From NCBI GenBank assembly GCA_036897485.1, contig JAYMTF010001454.1, positions 1 to 23,319 on the forward strand: a stretch of 23,319 nt of DNA. The letters run 5' to 3'. The translations under genes and the position numbers were made by a program. Under the pieces are notes generated by a model. The model had not been told where the DNA came from. It saw nothing but the letters and a program-made list of their open reading frames with translations, and did no database searches. Each line of letters begins with the position of its first letter. Within the stretch, counting starts at the first letter, position 1. Origin of the DNA: Pelargonium nanum. Taxonomy: Eukaryota > Streptophyta > Magnoliopsida > Geraniales > Geraniaceae. Of the stretch, positions 10,530 through 20,180 are shown in pieces.

Positions 10530-11770
10530 TCAACCCAGCTTATAGGTAATAGGACCCTGTATAGACCCTATTGACCTAGCCAAAAAATGGGCAACCGAAT
10601 TCGCAGACCGGCTAACATAACGAAACTCGATACATGAAAATCGAGATGACAAAGACATGATGTCTCTTAAAACAAGACCTAAGGCACTGGAAACTTCCCC
10701 TCGGGTCTTAATCGCTCGAATAACAGAAAGCGCATCAGATTCCACAATAATATTGTCTCACTTCCGATCATCGATTCAACTCAATGCTTCCCGGATCGAG
10801 AAGGCCTCTACCATCTTGGGATTTAGGGAACCCAACCTGCTCATACGACCTCATCCTCGACATTTCTTTGAACTATCTTGTACAACTCATCCACTGCCCG
10901 ACCGGTCTGCCTTAGCAAAAACAACCTGTCGATGTTGACTTTTAAGAAAGAGACAAGCAGAGGAGACCAGGAACTAATAGACTACACCTCATTAGTAGTT
11001 GCCTCAGGACCGGCAACGAGAGCACCCCAGACAACTGGAGCAACATCTAGACTAACCGAACTTGAAGTCGACGACGCCTCCGACCCTAAAATTCCCTGAG
11101 CTTGCTGTCATGCCGAGAGCATGGAAGAACAAATAGCCAGCAACTCAGCTTCGCCATCCCAGCGCCCATTCCACACACCCGTATTTTTGAATGTCCACAA
11201 ACCCCAACCTACATATAGAGCTTGCAAAAACGAACGAGAATCACAACGGGACTTGAGGTAGAGCAGCCATTCTCCAATATCCGAGCAAGCTCTGCCCAAC
11301 CCAGCTAAACCCAATTGAGACCAACAACTTTGCGCAAAACCGCAACTCAACAGTACATGAGAGACTGTTTCAGGAGCTAAAGAACATCTTGGGCAAAGAG
11401 GAGAGATATCGACATTTTTCCGAACTAAACTCGCCGACACCGGAAGAAAATCAACCAGTGCTCCCCAAAGGAGTGTCTCACTTTTGCTTGAACTTGAGCG
11501 GACCAAATTAAATTCCAAATCAGGATGCCTCCCAACAAGCTTACAGTTCGATCTTGTCAAGACCTTGTAACTGCTATGAACCGAATAGGTACCATTCTGC
11601 TCCAACGACTAACACTGTGAGTCAGGCACACTTCTGTTACTAAGTTGGATTTTAACAATCGCCCTCCAAGAAGACTCCTCGAAATACTCCCTAAACCGGC
11701 CATAGTTCCAGCCACCTAAGTGCTCATCCCGAAAATCTGAAACCAGTAGGTCTTCCACTGCTACCTAGTC
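10530..11770 (-). pseudogene. LINE ORF2 C-terminal part: zf-RVT and RNase H
   Basis: The part 11605-11108 encodes the zf-RVT domain: LLWGALVDFLPVSASL, then CPRC and HVLLSC as zinc ligands, ending with the usual W-rich words. The preceding 11770-11605 carries DFRDEHLGGWNYGRF and NGTYSVHSSYKVL, the linker before the finger. Downstream, about 10960-10530, comes the RNase H domain: FLKVNID (first catalytic Asp), SIREALS, IIVESDALSVIRAI (second Asp) and RSANSVAHFLAR. Stops interrupt it where Trp codons have become TGA (for example in SIREALS*IDDRK). The protein would belong to LINE replication by target-primed reverse transcription. It is not functional. Confidence 0.88.
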
Positions 11771-11871
11771 CACCTCAGGCCGAAGAATAGGTCTCATTGG
11801 TCTTCCATATTAGTATCTATTGAGTTTGTTTAAACACATGTCCATGAGGGTGGAAGAATAAATATACAATA

Positions 11872-12613
11872 CTAAATATTTCTCCATAGTTTCTCAAAAG
11901 AGATTAGAGAACACTTAATTTGAGACCGCAATTGCATAAAATTGCGCACTGAGGATTGAGCATCGTTCAAAAACACCATTGTATCATCCGCAAAGATTAA
12001 ATCATGACCCCGACAATAATTACTCCCGATTAGGCCAGCATCCACCTGAGCTATAATATTCCGAATAAGAATGTCTTGAGCCAAAATAAATAAAGTTGGA
12101 GATGACGGATCACCTTTGCTCACCACTCGACTAGCATGGAAGAACACATGACATTGACCATTAAGAGAGATCGAATACCAATAATTAGCAACACACCCAA
12201 CAATTAACTTGATTACCTGATCACTAAATCCATGAGCCTACAAGGTTTTTCTTAGGAATTTCATTCCAACCTGTCATGTGCTTCACACATGTCCAATTTT
12301 AGCACCACATTATCGCCCCCAATACGATCATCCAAATGATGGATCAATTCAGAGCACAAAGCAATGCTCTCTTGAATCTTCCGGCCACACACAAAATACA
12401 CTAATTAGGAGAAATCAGATCCGGAAGAAGCCTACCAAGCCTGTCATTAATAATCTTAGACATTATCTTGTACACAAACACACATAAACTGATTGGTCTG
12501 AAATTAACAAAGGATGTCGGCTCATCTTTTTTGGGAAGCAGAACCATGTGAGTAGACATATAGAACTTAGGCAAAGTCGCCCCTGCAAAGAAGACCCTGA
12601 CAGCTTCTATCAC
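11872..12613 (-). pseudogene. LINE ORF2 reverse transcriptase fragment
   Basis: The segment 12613-12401 encodes LPKKDEPTSFVNFRPISLC and IMSKIINDRLGRLLPDLISPN-like RT motifs. It is followed by KIQESIALCSELIHH and VVLKLDM, which contains the first catalytic Asp. After frameshifts, 12147-11872 gives GDPSSPTLFILAQDILIRN and the catalytic box FADD (11994-11983). From FADD to the zf-RVT linker there are only about 220 bp, where LINEs of this type have several hundred more codons, so much of the thumb region has been deleted. Confidence 0.9.
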
Positions 12614-13341
12614 ATTATCTCCGACAATTCTTTAACAATAAGTAAAAAAAATTTCAGTAAAGTCGTTAATGCTTGGAGCATTGTCTTTCCCGGGGCCACA
12701 AACTGTTGCCCAAATCTCCTCCCTATTCGGAAGAGCTCCAAGACGATTATATTCATTTCGCTGAGACTAACGCCTAAACAAACCAAAAAAGATCCTCCTC
12801 CACTGGTGGATTCAAGCTAGTAAGAATGGAAGAGAACTGTTGGACCGCCATGCCCCCCAAAACCTAACCATCCGAAATCCAGTTTTCATTATTTTTAATA
12901 CGAATTGTTTTGCTCTTTGCCTTAACAGCCAGAGTAGAATGGAAAAAAGCAGTATTACGATCCCCGACTTTTAACCACCAGACCATAACTTTGTCATGAA
13001 GCATATCCTCCTCTAAATGCGGAGCTTCATCAAGAGCACTTTTAGCACGAGAAAGAGCATCTAATTGGTTATGAGATTAAGATTGAGGAAGCTCAATTTC
13101 TGCTCAGAAAATATCGTCCTCAGCGGCAACAATCTTGACTCAAATAACACCAAAAACGTTCCAATTCCAGCTGCGTAAAACCTTAATCATGTTCTTCAAC
13201 TTGTGATAAACACGAAGAAGGTGATTTGACCATGTGCCATAATTCCAATTGTTTCGAACCACCACCAAAAAACCAACATGCTCAGTCCAAACCTTTTGAA
13301 AATAAACCTACCCTTCAAAGAATCATGGTTGCCCATAGAAA

Positions 13342-13991
13342 TTAACAAAACGAGTGGTCCGAGACAGAATGCGGGAGATGAGCCACATTAATTTCCAACA
13401 AGAAACCAATAGTTAGCAACGCCCTATCCAACCGAATCCAAATTTTTCCCATAGTCTGCTGATTATTGCACCATGTATAGTGAAATCTCATACCTGCATC
13501 AATTAGATCTAGACCATTATACCATTCAGTGAAATTCTCCATGGCTCGAAGGTTATGCCTCACACCACCAATCTTCTCCTCAATGCTAGCATAAATGTTA
13601 AAGTCACCACAGTAAACTTCAGGCATATATCATGTTGCCTCGAATTAAGATGTTCTCACACTCTTGAACATTTGGCATAGACTGCATGGAGACAAAATTG
13701 GAACGACATACTCGTCACTGCACAAGATAAAGACTGATCCGAACCATCAACATTTGTTACCTGACAGGTCAAATCAGACAAAACTCAAATATAATCATTC
13801 AAAGGTAAATGATAAAAGTTTCCAAAATTAATAAAACGAGAAATAGATTCTAAAACTAAACCTTGTTGCTTAGGTTTAGGAGTAATAATAATATTGAGCT
13901 TATGAACCGGAACGATATCTTTTAAAGCATGACGTTTTGCAGGCCCCTCACACTCACGAATGTTCCAGCTAAGAATTTTAATTATTTGCAA
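13342..13991 (-). pseudogene. LINE ORF2 endonuclease fragment
   Basis: The reading from 13991 starts MQIIKILSWNIRECEGPAKR, the N-terminal signature of APE-like LINE endonucleases (SWNIRG-type, with the Gly changed to Glu). After breaks, 13626-13342 gives VYCGDFNIY, EKIGGVRHN, WCNNQQ and RLDRALL, and ends with the catalytic SDHS. The enzyme would nick target DNA at insertion. Several frameshifts make it inactive. Confidence 0.88.
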
Positions 13992-14459
13992 GCCTTGAGC
14001 ATGTTGTTAGTCTGTTGGGTAGCAATACGGTTTGATTTTCTTTTAACCTAAGACCCTTGCATTCCAGTATGGCCACTCGTAATGAACTGAACTATGTCTG
14101 GAGAATGGTTAGGAGGAATATCATCAAGGATATGAGTATTATGCATATTAAAACCAACACCAACACCATCCACATGCACCACCCCCTGAGGTCTGATGTC
14201 CACACCATTTTCTTTAACAACAACAACTACTACTAGCTCTCCATCAAGACATCCATTATACTCATACTTACCAATTTAATCGGACTAACCTCCATTGAAC
14301 AATGCTCAGATCACCATTGTTTTCAGTAGCAGTTTACTTATCAGGTTTCACAGTAGGAATTTGCTCTAATTCTGAACCTGCCACTGCGTTTGCAGGCGGA
14401 GCAGTAGGTTCTATCACATCAATCTGCTTGGATTCGAGTCCTCTGTGGGCTGTGTAGAA

Positions 14460-14820
14460 ATTTAGACCATATTTGCATTAACCTTCTCTATTGTTTGTTG
14501 CACTAAGGCTATCATTGGGTTATCCGAACTTTGGACTTCAACAGGCTTCTTCCCTGCATCCGTAGTCATCACCTTTGGTTGAACTTCAGCTAGTTTATTT
14601 TGCAGCTTCTTACAATTTTCTTTATTATGTCCGTGAATCTTGCAAAATGAACAATAAGGTTATTCGTGTTCCTTCTCAATTTTCTGCTAAAAGCCCTTGG
14701 TCTTATCTGTCCCAACTGATATCCACTCTATACTCGACATAGGTTGTGAAATATCCATATCAATGCAAACTCTCGCGAACATTGGACGAGTCAGTGATTC
14801 GGTACGCGCATTCGCATGCA
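14460..14820 (-). pseudogene. LINE ORF1 C-terminal part with CCHC zinc knuckle
   Basis: On the - strand from 14811 the reading is ANARTESLTRPMFARVCIDM, then SQPMSSIEWISVG, the second half of the DUF4283 region. After two stops it reaches CSFCKIHGHNKENC at about 14655-14614, a C-X2-C-X4-H-X4-C knuckle. ORF1 proteins of plant LINEs bind the element RNA. Further left the frame decays (stop after NANMV). The first half of DUF4283 is not upstream on this strand; it lies on the opposite strand at 14829-15240. Confidence 0.85.
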
Positions 14821-14828
14821 AAAAAAAG

Positions 14829-15240
14829 ACCTAAGGGACTGGTTATGGCCCTCAACATTTAGCAAAAATTTATGAAACAACCTTTTGTGTTGTTCACTAT
14901 CCATGAGACTTCGGAAATGAAGAGTCTACTGCTATGGTCCCTTGTCGCGAAGTTTTTGCAATCTCGTCCTCCTATTCGTACTATTTGTGATCACATTGTA
15001 TCATCTCGGGAATTGGATCATCCGCATGTTGTGGGTTTGATTGATCCTATACACGTGTTGATTCGTTTACTTTCGGAGCAGCATTTCATCAAAACTTGGA
15101 TGAGGGAGAGACGGTAGTGGAGAATAGCTTATTCCACTATTCAAATGGACCCTGAATTTTTCAACCAAGTCAGAATCAACAAAAGTGGTTGTTTGGGTTT
15201 GTCTGCCTTCATAAAAACAACAAAGGAAGGTATAGCAGTT
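14829..15240 (+). pseudogene. Inverted LINE ORF1 segment: first half of DUF4283
   Basis: On the + strand the reading 14872-15117 gives LVAKFLQSRPPI, PHVVGLIDPIHVLIRLLSEQ and HFIKTWMRERR, matching the start of DUF4283. After one frameshift it goes on with LFKWTLNFSTKSEST and VVVWVCLP. This is exactly the portion missing between the ORF1 N-terminus and the knuckle-containing C-terminus on the - strand. It is therefore part of the same LINE, turned around. Confidence 0.8.
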
Positions 15241-15307
15241 GAGACCGTGATAGTGAGTCGAGAGGAATAGGGGGAAAAGCATCCCCATTCGGCGGAGAGG
15301 CCGCCAT
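15240..15307 (-). pseudogene. Probable N-terminus of LINE ORF1
   Basis: An ATG at 15307-15305 on the - strand opens MAASPPNGDAFPPIPLDSLS, a proline- and serine-rich start typical of plant LINE ORF1 proteins. The frame loses sense near 15240, where the inverted segment begins. The assignment rests on composition and position, so it is only moderately sure. Confidence 0.5.
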
Positions 15308-15382
15308 GAGGCAAAAGGGGCACAACAATCGCTGGAGAACCTGGTTCGAGAAAACATGAGTAGAGCGTTAGGTATTTGTCAA

Positions 15383-15782
15383 GTATGTGATGTTTGATTT
15401 GTTTTGTTTGGTTAATTGGGGTTAAATTCCTTTGGTTCTTTTAAGCTTTTTTTTTTTAGTTTAGTTCGTTTGGGTTGGTTGGTTTGAGTTCATTTGAGCT
15501 TGGTTTGTTTTGGGAAAAACTATATTTTTTTAGTGTGAGGATCATGTTTATGAAGATATGTGGTGGAGAAGAACAACTTGAAGGTATGAAACGTACAAAA
15601 AGATGGAGCAACTACAATCATTGTTGTCGATGAAAAACTTGAACCGTTGATTACCAAGGACATACCCGAGAAAGATAATGAGACTCTGTGTCTTGAATCA
15701 ACTCATAATTCTATGCTTCATGTTCTTATTTTACAAACTTTCGATGCTTATAGCTAATGTAACATCGTGAGTTTGAGGGGAG
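15383..15782 (+). mobile_element. Possible internal 3' region and PPT of an LTR element
   Basis: The stretch ends in a purine-rich run, GTTTGAGGGGAG (15771-15782), directly before an LTR, as a polypurine tract does. The preceding part has no recognisable gag or pol motif. It may belong to a non-autonomous element or to a decayed one. Confidence 0.45.
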
Positions 15783-15986
15783 ACATTAGCATATATTTGT
15801 TATAAGGGTAGTACTTTAGTATTTTTTTAGTCGTTTCCTAGGTTGTCCTATTTTCTATTTGCTTAGGTTTTCATATTTCCTATTTGCTAAGATTTGGCTT
15901 TTATATAAACATACTATCTTATCATTGTTTACATACATTGTAATACATGAATACATAATTTTTTGTTATTTGGCTTTAGTTTATCA
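15783..15986 (+). mobile_element. Copia-type LTR (about 204 bp)
   Basis: The right end, TTATCA (15981-15986), directly abuts a primer-binding site, and the left end follows a PPT. A TATA box (TATATAAA, 15902-15909) lies inside in the expected place. The 5' dinucleotide TG expected for an LTR seems mutated (ACATTAG in place of TGTTAG). Confidence 0.75.
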
Positions 15987-15998
15987 TGGTATCAGAGC
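15987..15998 (+). other. Primer-binding site (initiator tRNA-Met)
   Basis: TGGTATCAGAGC directly follows the LTR end. This is the usual complement to the 3' end of initiator tRNA-Met used by plant copia elements and small LTR elements. Confidence 0.88.
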
Positions 15999-16106
15999 TG
16001 GTTTGGTTTGGTTTAGTTTGGGCATAGTGACCCGTTTTTGTTGCATTCTTTCTTGGTTCACGTGTAGGCCGTTTGTTGTGTTATCCAGCACGCACGTGAG
16101 AGAGAG

Positions 16107-16225
16107 TGTTAATGTATCTCACATCAAAAGATTGTAAAAAAAATTTACCACTTGATATACACGTACCATCCACCTATCAGTTTAAACTTTTGAGTTGTAT
16201 TCAAGTTCAACATATACACACATAT
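16107..16225 (+). mobile_element. Fragment of a second, different LTR
   Basis: The start TGTTAATGTATCTCACATC follows a purine run (GTGAGAGAGAG), like a PPT next to the 5' end of a copia 3' LTR. The following ACCATCCACCTATCAG resembles words common in plant copia LTRs. It is unlike the LTR at 15783-15986. The fragment is cut by the Mutator-like element at 16235, and I could not follow it clearly on the other side. Confidence 0.45.
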
Positions 16226-16234
16226 AATAAGTAA

Positions 16235-17135
16235 GGGGTAATTATTGATGGACCCCCTGTACTTGACATGTTTTTCATCTGGCACCCCTGAACTTTTGTT
16301 GTGAACTTTGGGATGCCCTGTACTTTGAAATAGTGTTACCGTCACTCCTTTTGAACGGAAAACGTCACTTTCGTTAGCATGTGCCGTGCACATGATTAAA
16401 AAAATCAAAATGGCAAAATTGCCCTTACCTTCATTTGGCTTCTTTCTTCTTCGTTGGGATTAATTGGAGCTTAGGGCTCCTCCATTGATTAAGCTCAAAT
16501 CTTCACTCTTATCTTTTGCTTATTTACTTAAAACTAATTATATCTCCTTCCCGATTCCTATTCATTAGGCTATTGTTGAGTTTGTGGCTGATTTCATTGC
16601 ACTTAAAATTAAACTTCGGTAATTTATGAGTTTCTTAGGGGTTTTTTTTGTGGGTTTGTGAACTTTCTGGATGTTCTTGGTTTCACACGTTTGCTAAGAA
16701 ATTCTCTTGATTTCAACAATTCAACTATTGTAATTCTTGTGGATTACAACAAACCCCAAGGATAATGTGACAAACAGGTAAACAAATTAAAAACATTTTA
16801 CTCCATATCTTGATAATGGCATTGTATAGACTACAATCTGCACAAATCCTCCAACTCGGTAGGCAAGAAAAAGATAAAAGACCACAAACCCACAAAGAAA
16901 AACCACAAGAAACTTAGAAATTTTTAGATGAACTTGCAACTAACGGAGAGAGAGAAGTTGAGAAGTTTGATGTTCTATGAATAAGGGGTATAAATGTCAT
17001 TTACATGACTAATTAACGAAGTTAGTGACAGTAACACTTTTTCAAAGCACAAAGTAGCCCAAAGTTCACAATAAAAATTCAGGAGTGCCAGATGAAAAAT
17101 ATGTCAAGCACAGGAGGTCCATCAGTAATTACCCT
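16235..17135. mobile_element. Non-autonomous Mutator-like element (901 bp)
   Basis: The terminal inverted repeats are about 112 bp (16235-16346 and 17024-17135) and clearly similar throughout. They share GGGTAATTA-TGATGGACC, TTTTTCATCTGGCAC-CCTGAA and TGTGAACTTTGGG. The flanks carry a 9-bp duplication with one mismatch: AATAAGTAA (16226-16234) and TATAAGTAA (17136-17144). Inverted homology continues inside, at 16628-16660 against 16881-16916, so much of the element can fold back. It has no transposase gene and would depend on an autonomous partner. Confidence 0.9.
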
Positions 17136-17144
17136 TATAAGTAA

Positions 17145-17711
17145 TTATGTACCGAAAAACAATACTACAAATTAATGACATATTAAAGTTTGTGATTTTT
17201 TTTCTTTTCATGTCATAACAATATTTATTGGGTATTTATTATCAAAAAAGAAACATTTATTGGGTATTTAAACAAATTATAACCTTGTTGACTATATGAA
17301 CGAGTTTGGCATAGTGCGCGAATTGAATGTTTTTTAATAATATGTTTAAACATGCATTTTGATCCACCTCCAACTTAACTTGTATTATACTACTATGTAG
17401 CAAAGACTTTGAGAAATAAGTTTTTAACTTAGGCTAAATCAGTTATGAAATGACAACACCATGTTAAAATATTCTAGTCCAACAACCTCTAGTTCTATAA
17501 ATTCAATTGGATGAGTATAATAAATAGTGGCTAATGCTAAACCGTATTTTATTAGATTTAGATTCATTTATATATACATGTAGAGGAAAAGGAATCTATG
17601 CCAAGTTTCTTTTGGTTTAGGCTAACCCAAACTAATGAGGTGATGACACCTCATTAAAATTAATCCATACCCACCGCTAAAAATTAATTGGCTTAGGCTT
17701 TCATTCCTCTG
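17145..17711. other. AT-rich flank upstream of the STP promoter
   Basis: No gene was seen. A perfect 9-bp inverted repeat, AATGAGGTG (17634-17642) and CACCTCATT (17647-17655) with a 4-nt loop, lies about 250 bp before the STP start codon. It could be a protein-binding site or chance. Confidence 0.4.
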
Positions 17712-17900
17712 TATATATATATATATATATATGATACTTGTAGTTGTTGGAAATGTACGCCAGTGGTGTGTGCCTCATTTGGAGGAAACCCAACTTCACA
17801 TATATATACGCATATAGGCCATATATAGGCCAATATTGCTCTCTACTCTCTGTGTTTGTTGAATTGTGAGAAAGAGAAAGAAGAGAGGAGGTAGCTAGAA
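17712..17900 (+). promoter_or_regulatory. Promoter and 5' leader of the STP exon
   Basis: A (TA)n run at 17712-17732 is followed by TATATATA at 17801-17808 and CATATATAGG at 17820-17829, either of which can serve as a TATA box. The pyrimidine-rich CTCTCTACTCTC near 17840 is a likely transcription start region. The leader, AAGAGAGGAGGTAGCTAGAA, runs to the ATG at 17901. Confidence 0.6.
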
Positions 17901-18054
17901 ATGGCAATAGGAGGAGGTTTTGGCGTTGAAAGCGGTCATATGCAAGGTGACGACCGGAACCTCTACGGCGGCAAGATCACGGCTTCTGTGGTCATCACCT
18001 GCATCGTTGCTGCATCCAGCGGTCTTATTTTCGGTTATGACATCGGAATTTCAG
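17901..18054 (+). pseudogene. Orphan first exon of an STP monosaccharide/H+ symporter
   Basis: The exon encodes 51 codons plus one base, from MAIGGGF to [11 protein letters not shown], and ends inside a Gly codon before GT at 18055. This is the usual position of the first intron in plant STP genes (Gly followed by GVTSM in family members). The part [14 protein letters not shown] begins transmembrane helix 1, and GLIFGYDIG is a family signature. A full transporter has about 500-520 residues and 12 helices and takes up hexoses together with protons at the plasma membrane. No later STP exon was seen in the 4 kb before the next gene, which lies on the other strand. Reading through the donor gives only a 90-residue product. 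It may be a 5' fragment left after loss or transposition of the rest, or, less likely, a gene with a very long first intron. Confidence 0.82.
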
Positions 18055-18940
18055 GTACCTCTCCGTTTCTTTTTCCGTCAACCCTTTCTTTCTTTAATTT
18101 TTCATTCAATTGGAATTTCAATTATTTGATCATTATATATTGTCAAGATTGTGAGTTATTTGAATCTTATTAACAAAAAATTTGTTTGAAGCAAGAAGAA
18201 AAATTAGTGTCACTCTTTCATGTACTTGATCATAAATCTCACATCACAAGCCTGTTGTCAAGGCAGTAGCGGAGTCAAGACGTAGTGCATCTTAAAACAA
18301 AACCAGACACGTAAACTATGATCTCAATCTTATTTGGTTATTGGACTAAAATGTTCATTACGGAAGTTGTGAATCTACCTGATATTTAATGAACGTTTTG
18401 GAGATGACATAAACAATGTTGCTTACTAGAGTCTATCCCTATCTCCGCCGAGGGTGGTAGGTGAGGCGATGTGTGATTAATTAGGTTTGAAGAACATGTG
18501 TGAGTAGCTTGCAGCTAATTAACCTAAAACGGAAAGAAAAAAGGATCAAGTAAAGTACAGTGGCGTTGAAGGGTTGACTGGTAGAGGAGATGGTTGATGC
18601 ATATATGCATGGTGTGGTCAGTGGTCCACTTCGATGATTGCTCCATTTTCAAACTATCAAACTTAGTATTCTATCATGGTTTTATCCAGCTAGCTAACTT
18701 GCAGAGCTGCTACTAGTAGTAGTTCACTCAAGTCAACGCAGGGCTTTTAAATTATGCATGCCACTATATGACTAGTCAATTTACTGTAATTACTATTTTA
18801 CATATTTTCATTTTCCCTACTAAACAAATACTAGTTGTTTTACTCGGTTTGACCGGATCAACTAAAATATAATACACAATTTTAAAAACTTTTTGTCTTG
18901 AACTTGAATACTTAATCAGATGGACTTTCGCAATTATATA
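18055..18940. other. Non-coding DNA after the STP exon
   Basis: This would be intron 1 of the transporter if the rest existed. No exon was recognised. A perfect 14-bp palindrome, ATGCATATATGCAT, lies at 18597-18610. Confidence 0.45.
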
Positions 18941-19684
18941 TAAAAAAATTTGATTGTGCCGTTGGGGCTTGAACTTGCCTTTTGTCTTGGAGATAGGTAG
19001 CACGAAACAACACACCGTTTTGCAAAATCTGAGCCCCCTCTGAATTTCGCCTCGGGGTGAGAATAAGAGATTCTATTCATGAAAATCGGGGTGTGTGCGA
19101 GTGTAATTCTAGAGAAAATTGAGAGCTCAAAGTGTGTAAATAACAAAAATGAATCTCAAAGTCTCAAAATAGGATCTATACCTCATCCCTTGAGTGTATA
19201 TTTATACTTATAATGAATGGATGAGAGAGACGATGCATCGCGTTGTTATTGGTTGCAACTAGGCATGATGATGCATGTCACGTGCCCAAACAAGACATTT
19301 TAATCATCGTAGGATGATGTAATGCTGATTCGATCATGCAACCACGTTGCAGTAATGATGATGTCACCGTGATGACGTAACTTTGATGTCATTTCATGAT
19401 CTTTGAGATCTAGCAAACCAGCCGGCCACAAATGTCACACGGGAGAAAATATACTTGAAAATGAGTTTTGACCAATCAAACAAGCTCAGATGCTCTCGCG
19501 AGTCGTTCCAATAGATTCATATGGTCGTTTCTAGCGTCTAGGTGCTCTCATTTCATCGTGGAGAGTATATAAAAAATGTCCGTAAAATTGGTTTGAATAG
19601 TCAAAATTGAACTTGTAATACGTATTAGAACCCTTAAAAGATCTTGGTTGGCCTTGAAAAATATTGTTCATTTATATTTGGGAG
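18941..19684 (-). mobile_element. LTR-like region with promoter elements on the - strand
   Basis: On the - strand a TATA-like sequence (TATAAATA, 19206-19199) is preceded by CACGTG (19279-19284), TGACGTAA on the + strand (19373-19380) and several TGATGTCA-like words. It is followed by a leader-like part ending near 18941. This arrangement resembles the U3-R-U5 of a plant LTR, but no matching second LTR, PBS or PPT was found, so the boundaries and class are unsure. Confidence 0.35.
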
Positions 19685-20180
19685 GTCATTTCCCATGTCT
19701 TGGTGGTCTTTGCTTGTCAAGAAATGCAAAATAAAAATATTTGATTTCAGGTCGAGTATCCGTGACCGAAACTATTTTCAGCGATTTGGACACCCAAATC
19801 ACGTCGGATTTTTTCGGGACCTGATCCGTTAGAATCAGTGAGTCGTTTCCTAACTGCAGGTAACCTTTTTTTGTTGTTGTTAAGGAGCCTGATAGCGTAT
19901 CCGTGACCGAAATCATTTTTTAGTGATTTGGACCCCTAAACAAAATCGGGTGGCCGCGAGACCTGCTTCGCTGAAATCTTAATGTCGTTTCTCATTTCTT
20001 CTTGCGTCGAGGAGCTCAATATAAATTTTTTGATTTCGGTGACGTGTCTGTGGCTGAAATCGTTTTTCAGTGATTTGGACTCTTAGACGGCGTCGGATGG
20101 CCTCGAGACACGTTCCTTTGAATTCGTAATGTCGAGTTGCCTATTTGCGGGTAGCTTTGACTCACCGCGGAGCGTCGACC
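19685..20180. repeat. Tandem repeats of about 150 bp (three copies and a part)
   Basis: Units begin at 19685, 19842 and 19984 with GTC(A/G)TTTC, and a partial fourth begins at 20131, giving periods of 157, 142 and 147 bp. The best-kept words are TATCCGTGACCGAAA, CAGTGATTTGGAC and CGGATGGCC-CGAGACC-G. The copies are diverged, so the array is old. It may be part of a retrotransposon LTR or a local duplication. Confidence 0.85.

Larger units (their letters stand above)
10450..15370 (-). mobile_element. Degenerate L1-like LINE retrotransposon
   Basis: Read on the - strand, the order is ORF1 (DUF4283 and a CCHC knuckle), endonuclease, reverse transcriptase, zf-RVT zinc finger and RNase H, as in plant L1-type LINEs. 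The 3' end is an A-run (T at 10450-10458 on the + strand) preceded by a tail of the usual plant LINE type (AATAATATATTTTCCTTTAC). All domains are broken by stops and frameshifts. The gap between the RT catalytic motif and the zinc finger is too short, so an internal deletion is likely. A segment of ORF1 is inverted. The 5' boundary near 15370 is approximate, and no target-site duplication was recognised. Confidence 0.9.

Noticed and set aside
15067..15357. 96-codon open frame on the - strand
   Set aside because: It runs antisense through the inverted DUF4283 segment and across the inversion junction. The + strand reading matches a known domain; this one does not.
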